Assembly: GCA_002307115.1 (NCBI GenBank)
Contig: DBTP01000087.1
Location: 1-10,546, forward strand
Direction of reading: 5' to 3'
Length of the DNA stretch: 10,546 nucleotides
DNA from: Fibrobacter sp. UBA1313
GTDB lineage: Bacteria; Fibrobacterota; Fibrobacteria; Fibrobacterales; Fibrobacteraceae
In this document: positions 6,593 through 10,546 of the stretch, piece by piece
Numbering within the stretch: position 1 is the stretch's first letter
Layout of the letters: each line of letters opens with the position of its first letter
Notes under the pieces: model-generated
Database searches by the model: none
The model's input: only the letters and a program-made list of their open reading frames with translations
Told to the model about the DNA's origin: nothing
Position numbers and translations under genes: made by a program

Positions 6593-7430
6593 TCTGGGCT
6601 TTGAGAGTATCCAGTGAAGAAAATTTTTGTTCTGCGCGAATAAAAGCCAAGAGATCCAAATCCACATTTTGCCCATAAATATCGGCATCAAAATTCAGAA
6701 TATGGGCTTCGATCGCCACAGGCAATTCGCCGATGGAAGGTTGTTTCCCGATATTCACCACCGTCCGGTGCAGCGAACCATCGGAAAGAGTCATTCGACC
6801 TACATAAACGCCAAACTTGGGAATTAATTTATACGGTTCAGGCTGGACATTCGCCGTAGGGAAACCCAGAGTATGCCCCAGACGTTTTCCTTCGGTCACA
6901 AGCCCATGAATGCGGTAAGGACGCCCCAAGAAAGAATTGGCGCGCTGTATATCCCCACTTTCGAGAGCAAACCGCACCTTGGAAGAACTGACCACTTCCC
7001 CCGCGTGATACACGGGAGAAAGCTGCATTGCGGCAAGATCGGGGAAAGTCGAAAGCAACACATCAAAGCTGCCCTTGCCTTCAGCACCAAAATGATGATC
7101 GTGCCCAAAGACCAAAAATTGAGCATTCCATTTTTTCTGCAATTCTTCACGTACAAAGTTTTCAAAAGGAACCGCAGCCATTGCAGGGGTAAATGGAATC
7201 ACCTGAAAATCAATGCCTAAAGAACGAATATAATATGACTTTTCCACACGAGTTGTCAACAAAGCGGGCTTACCGGGAGTTCCTAAAACATAACGGGTGT
7301 GGGGTTCAAAGGAAATTACCGTCGGAACTAATTTGTGCGCAGACGCCTCATTCAAAAGCACACGAAATAATTCCTGATGCCCCAAGTGACATCCATCAAA
7401 ATTTCCCGTAGCGATCGCGCGCGCCATCAT
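6540..7430 (-). CDS. ribF: Bifunctional riboflavin kinase / FAD synthetase
   Basis: This 296-residue enzyme makes FMN from riboflavin and then FAD in the cytoplasm. The N-terminal adenylyltransferase half shows GNFDGCHLGH (9-18) and VSSSKVR (147-153). The C-terminal kinase half shows GKRLGHTLGFPTANV (181-195), FGVYVG (206-211), NIG (227-229 region) and Glu241, expected to be the catalytic base, in EAHILNFDADIYG. The N-terminus is short: the nucleotide-binding motif begins only eight residues in, while many homologues have 15 to 20 residues before it. The start codon overlaps the truB stop (ATGA, 7427-7430), and a second ATG follows directly; GGGTGA just upstream may serve as ribosome site. 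The 3' end overlaps ygiQ, so the last 16 or so residues are encoded opposite the ygiQ tail. It is the last gene of the infB operon. Confidence 0.95.
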   Translation of the reverse strand: MMARAIATGNFDGCHLGHQELFRVLLNEASAHKLVPTVISFEPHTRYVLGTPGKPALLTTRVEKSYYIRSLGIDFQVIPFTPAMAAVPFENFVREELQKKWNAQFLVFGHDHHFGAEGKGSFDVLLSTFPDLAAMQLSPVYHAGEVVSSSKVRFALESGDIQRANSFLGRPYRIHGLVTEGKRLGHTLGFPTANVQPEPYKLIPKFGVYVGRMTLSDGSLHRTVVNIGKQPSIGELPVAIEAHILNFDADIYGQNVDLDLLAFIRAEQKFSSLDTLKAQITADVATAVSYSDSVSQ

Positions 7431-8341
7431 TCACCCACTCCAATAAAAAATTTCGAAAGAATCCGGCCCGGTTCGTATGTACATAGTGACTGGGCCACAC
7501 CATTTTCATCTAGCGCAAACACGAGCTTTTCCAAACCCTCTGGGATCACAATCGGCGCATTCCAAGGAACATATCCCCCATTCCGAATAATAGCCATCTG
7601 ATCTTGTGTGAATGCAACACTTGGAAAAGGTAATACAGATTGAGACGTTTTTAGATCCTCTACCACTAACGCATCGGGAGAAACGGCCGCCGTTACTGGG
7701 AGAGCCCCAATACGAGTGCGGCGAATGTGAGAAACACAACCAAAAGAACCCAACTCAAGTGCAATATCGCGACAAAGGGAACGAATATAGGTCCCCTTAG
7801 AACAATCACATTCCATATCAATAGAGGCCACAGCGCGACCCGAACTATTTTCGGTGGGCGTTGTCGCAACCCCTTTAATTTCTAATCGATCAATCGTCAC
7901 TGCGCGTGCGGGTATTTCAAATTCGCGTCCACGAAGCATCAAATCCGAAGCACGGTGTCCTTTAATCTTAATAGCACTGTAATTCGGGGGTACTTGTTGA
8001 ATGAGGCCCCGGAACTTTGAAAGTACCGCTTCTACCTCTGTGAGGGAAAATGAGACTTCGCGAGAATCCTGTTCCGTTAATTCACCATCCCATTCCAGAG
8101 TCGCTGTTTCATAGCCCAAGTGCAAGCGAAAGGAATAACTTTTTTGCGCCGCCTCCACATAGGACAAAAGACGCGTGGCACGACCAACGGCAGCGACAAT
8201 AAGCCCGGAAGCACGCATATCCAGCGAGCCCGCATGGCCGACACGCCTGGTATGGAATACACGTTTGAGTGGGAAAAGAGCCTGGAAGGAAGTGATTCCC
8301 GCAGGCTTATCTAAAAGGACAATCCCCGAGAATGCATCCAT
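7427..8341 (-). CDS. truB: tRNA pseudouridine(55) synthase
   Basis: This 304-residue enzyme isomerises uridine 55 of the tRNA T-loop to pseudouridine. It opens with IVLLDKPAGITSF (7-19). The catalytic aspartate is Asp41 in GHAGSLDMRASG, where most TruB proteins read G-T-L-D-P-x-A-T-G. Other family marks are QKSYSFRLHLG near 75-85, VPPNYSAIKIKGHRAS in the middle, and CSKGTYIRSLCRDIALELG, which holds the conserved Arg. A TruB C-terminal domain follows (LPFPSVAFTQDQMAIIRNGG onward). Length is normal. The ATG at 8341 lies 12 bases after the rbfA stop with AAAGGG upstream as ribosome site. The TGA stop overlaps the ribF start, implying coupled translation. Confidence 0.95.
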   Translation of the reverse strand: MDAFSGIVLLDKPAGITSFQALFPLKRVFHTRRVGHAGSLDMRASGLIVAAVGRATRLLSYVEAAQKSYSFRLHLGYETATLEWDGELTEQDSREVSFSLTEVEAVLSKFRGLIQQVPPNYSAIKIKGHRASDLMLRGREFEIPARAVTIDRLEIKGVATTPTENSSGRAVASIDMECDCSKGTYIRSLCRDIALELGSFGCVSHIRRTRIGALPVTAAVSPDALVVEDLKTSQSVLPFPSVAFTQDQMAIIRNGGYVPWNAPIVIPEGLEKLVFALDENGVAQSLCTYEPGRILSKFFIGVGE

Positions 8342-8353
8342 GGAATGGCCCTT

Positions 8354-8704
8354 TTAGAATTGACCTTTAGCCTTGAGATCGGAGAGAATATCTTGGATAT
8401 GCATCGCATGATCCAAGTTCTCATCGAGGACAAACTGGAGTTCAGGAATTTTACGAATTTTGATTCCTTTCCCAAGAAACTGACGGATAAAGCCCGAGGA
8501 ATTACGAAGCCCGATAATCGTGCTCGTCTTTTCCTTGTCTGTACCCATCACGGATACCAAGACCTTCGCATAGCTCAGGTCTTCGGTGATATCCACCCGG
8601 TTAATCGTCGCAAAACCCACGCGAGGATCCTTTAACCCCTTTTGCAAGAGCTTACTGATTTCTTCGCGAAAGAGTTCTCCGAGACGATCCGTTCTACGAC
8701 TCAT
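8354..8704 (-). CDS. rbfA: 30S ribosome-binding factor A
   Basis: This 116-residue protein has the length expected of RbfA, a single KH-type domain protein that binds immature 30S subunits and assists 16S rRNA 5' end maturation. It begins MSRRTDRLGELFREEISKLL, followed by DPRVGFATINRVDITEDLSY and the strand AKVLVSVMG. The KH-like turn is NSSGFIR, where Ala-x-Gly is usual. It ends in IPELQFVLDENLDHAMHIQD, typical of the family. The ATG overlaps the infB stop codon in an ATGA (8701-8704), so translation is probably coupled to IF2. This infB-rbfA-truB order is widely conserved in bacteria. Confidence 0.95.
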   Translation of the reverse strand: MSRRTDRLGELFREEISKLLQKGLKDPRVGFATINRVDITEDLSYAKVLVSVMGTDKEKTSTIIGLRNSSGFIRQFLGKGIKIRKIPELQFVLDENLDHAMHIQDILSDLKAKGQF

Positions 8705-10476
8705 TCAACGTCCTTCTTTTTGGCTGTTGCAGTAGCCGCTAATTCTTTAGCAGCAGTGGCAGCATCCTTCGACGCTGTTGCAGCCGCTTCTTTGGCGTCC
8801 TTAGCAGCAGCTTCGTCTCGAGCCACGTCTGCGAGAGTACGGGCAACAGAGACTTCCTTGAAGAACATGAGAGTATCGCCAGCTTGAATATTGTCGTATC
8901 CCTTAAGACCGATACCGCAATCAAAGCCACGAGCCACAGACTTGGCATCGTCCTTATGACGCTTCAAAGACTGCACTTCGGTAAGACCCAATTCAACACC
9001 TTCGCGGTACACATGAACGCGACTGTTGCGGTTGACTTCACCATCGGTGACCATACAGCCAGCAATGAGACCGATCTTTGGAATCTTGAACACTTCACGG
9101 ATTTCAGCTTCACCCACAATTTCTTCGCGGGTCGTAGGCTTCAACAAACCTTCCACAGCATTCTTGATATCATCAATGATTTCGTAAATAATGCGGTAGG
9201 TCTTGATTTCCACGCCTTCCTTTTCTGCCATTTCGCGAATCGAAAGTGATGGCATCAAATGGAACGCAATGATAATCGCCTGAGCGGAAGTAGCAAGCAA
9301 AATATCGGAATCGGTGATAGCACCAACACCCTTGCGGATAATATTGATTTTGACTTCGCGGTTGGTCAGTTTTTCCAAACTTGCAGCGATGGCTTCCGAA
9401 GAACCACCCACATCCGCCTTGACAATAATGTTGAGTTCGGAGAAGGCTCCTTCCTTAACGCTATCGTAAACCTTTTCAAGAGAAACGGTCTTACGGGCGC
9501 GGAGATCGCGTTCACGAGCGGCCATGCGGCGCTTGGAAGCAATTTCACGAGCCGCCTTTTCATCTTCCACAACCACCAAGTCATCACCCGCTTGCGGCGT
9601 ACCGTCAAAGCCAAGTACTTGACAAGGAGCAGAAGGACCCGCTTCTTTCATAATGCCACCACGATCATCGAACATGGCACGCACACGACCCGAATAAATA
9701 CCGCAAACAAAAGGATCACCGACATGAAGCGTACCATTCTGAATAAGAATCGTCGCCATAGATCCCTTGCCCGCATCCAATTTGGATTCGACAACAGCAC
9801 CGCGAGCGCGAGCATCACTATTGGCTTTCAAATCGAGAACTTCGGTTTCTAAAGCAAGGGTTTCCAACAAAGTCTGCATTCCCTGACCCGAACGAGCAGA
9901 GACTTCAATACAGCTAGTGGTTCCACCCCATTGTTCCACTTCAACGCCACGTTCAGCAAGTTGAGCACGAATCTTATCAGGGTTCGCCGTCGGAAGATCA
10001 ACCTTCGTGATAGCGACCACAATAGGCACTTTTTCACGGTGCGCAAGATCAATGGATTCCACAGTCTGTGGCATCACCATAGAGTCTGCAGCGACCACAA
10101 GCACGATCACATCCGTCACCTGAGAACCGCGAGCACGCATAGCACTAAAGGCTTCATGACCCGGAGTATCCAGGAATGTCACCTTGCCTACAGAAGTCTT
10201 AACTTCGTAAGCACCAACGTGCTGCGTAATACCACCCGATTCCCCAGAAACGACATGCGTTTTGCGAATCCAGTCCAAGAGAGATGTTTTACCATGGTCC
10301 ACATGTCCCATCACGGTCACCACCGGATGACGTGAGGTCAAGCTCTCTGCAACTTCTTCTTCTACGCCGAGAACTTCTTCTTCATATTCTTCCATCAACT
10401 GCACTTCAAAGCCGAATTCATCGGCAAGCACCTGAATGGATTCAAAATCGAGACGAGCGTTGATGGGAACCATCAT
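8701..10476 (-). CDS. infB: Translation initiation factor IF-2 (open part of the gene)
   Basis: This GTPase places initiator tRNA on the 30S subunit and promotes subunit joining. From the ATG at 10476 there are 591 residues. Residues 1-25 are the end of the IF2_N domain (MMVPINARLDFESIQVLADE). The G domain follows with G1 GHVDHGKT (57-64), G2 GGIT (81-84), G3 DTPGH (103-107), G4 TKVD (157-160, usually NKxD) and G5 SAR (193-195). Domains II, III (LNIIVKADVGGSSEAI) and C2 (up to about GIGLKGYDNIQAGD, 521-534) are complete. An unusual Ala/Lys/Asp-rich tail fills about 549-591. The same frame is open further upstream to the window edge, except for a TGA at 10489-10491. The true gene therefore probably begins beyond the window, and 10476 is either an internal start or the result of a disrupted N-terminus. 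Confidence 0.93.
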   Translation of the reverse strand: MMVPINARLDFESIQVLADEFGFEVQLMEEYEEEVLGVEEEVAESLTSRHPVVTVMGHVDHGKTSLLDWIRKTHVVSGESGGITQHVGAYEVKTSVGKVTFLDTPGHEAFSAMRARGSQVTDVIVLVVAADSMVMPQTVESIDLAHREKVPIVVAITKVDLPTANPDKIRAQLAERGVEVEQWGGTTSCIEVSARSGQGMQTLLETLALETEVLDLKANSDARARGAVVESKLDAGKGSMATILIQNGTLHVGDPFVCGIYSGRVRAMFDDRGGIMKEAGPSAPCQVLGFDGTPQAGDDLVVVEDEKAAREIASKRRMAARERDLRARKTVSLEKVYDSVKEGAFSELNIIVKADVGGSSEAIAASLEKLTNREVKINIIRKGVGAITDSDILLATSAQAIIIAFHLMPSLSIREMAEKEGVEIKTYRIIYEIIDDIKNAVEGLLKPTTREEIVGEAEIREVFKIPKIGLIAGCMVTDGEVNRNSRVHVYREGVELGLTEVQSLKRHKDDAKSVARGFDCGIGLKGYDNIQAGDTLMFFKEVSVARTLADVARDEAAAKDAKEAAATASKDAATAAKELAATATAKKKDVE

Positions 10477-10546
10477 ACCCAGTTCCCTTCATTTCCCTCT
10501 CGCGCGCGCTGGCATCTGCTCCATAAGGCCCGCGAGCTCTCCCGAC
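10477..10546 (-). other. infB: Upstream infB coding sequence (IF2_N domain) interrupted by an in-frame TGA
   Basis: Read in the infB frame, these bases give SGELAGLMEQMPARARGK, a stop, then RELG and the ATG at 10476. GELAGLM and RELGMMVPIN are the two ends of the IF2_N helical motif. The distance from the Glu of ELA to the Gly of ELG is 20 residues, the family spacing, so there is no net insertion or loss. The stop sits where Leu or Cys is common, and the six residues before it (ARARGK) fit the family poorly. The stretch AAGGGAACTGGGT after the stop could act as a ribosome site for the double ATG at 10476/10473. Confidence 0.6.

Noticed and set aside
6188..6691. Minus-strand open frame of 167 codons
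   Set aside because: It overlaps the ygiQ tail and the ribF end and shows no domain; both real genes explain the sequence.
9259..9852. Plus-strand open frame of 197 codons opposite infB
   Set aside because: It is fully contained in the well-conserved IF2 coding region in antisense, with a composition typical of a shadow frame.

Overview
The window looks like a chromosomal segment of a Gram-negative bacterium. My best guess is a member of the Fibrobacterota or a near relative. This rests only on the general look of the housekeeping proteins and the many small secreted proteins, and it is an inference, not a database match. The left third (1-3000) is visibly richer in A+T than the right side.

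Layout. (1) 1-2975, + strand: a cluster of small secreted proteins. It holds the 3' end of one gene followed by four complete genes (420-1058, 1181-1774, 1787-2401, 2412-2975). All four complete genes begin with a signal peptide. The partial gene and three of the complete ones share a C-terminal block (an aromatic/Ile-x-x-Leu-x-Gly motif, then a strand ending in a Gly-x-Cys), so they are diverged tandem paralogues. The gene at 1181 does not show this block. (2) 3029-4041, - strand: a flavin-binding pyridoxamine-phosphate-oxidase-like (NimA-type) protein and a periplasmic single-domain cupin. (3) 4042-4387: a 346-base divergent intergenic stretch with degenerate repeats and a candidate cupin promoter. 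(4) 4388-6592, + strand: a YgiQ-family (UPF0313) radical SAM protein. (5) 6540-10546, - strand: the infB-rbfA-truB-ribF translation/ribosome-maturation operon, tightly packed with two 4-base ATGA stop/start overlaps and one 12-base gap. Its last gene, ribF, runs tail-to-tail into ygiQ with a 53-base overlap.

How the genes work together. infB (initiation factor 2), rbfA (30S maturation), truB (tRNA pseudouridine 55) and ribF (FMN/FAD synthesis) form a conserved bacterial operon read leftward from beyond the right edge. RibF would supply FMN for flavoproteins such as the one at 3029-3496, but no specific functional link is implied. The secreted cluster has no recognisable function.

Points most worth checking are the diverged secreted paralogue array, an in-frame TGA inside the infB IF2_N region just upstream of a double ATG, the Ala/Lys-rich tail and TKxD G4 motif of IF2, and a 33-base repeat shared by two intergenic regions. 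I found no tRNA, rRNA, CRISPR array, transposase or complete mobile element, and no convincing hairpin-plus-T terminator.
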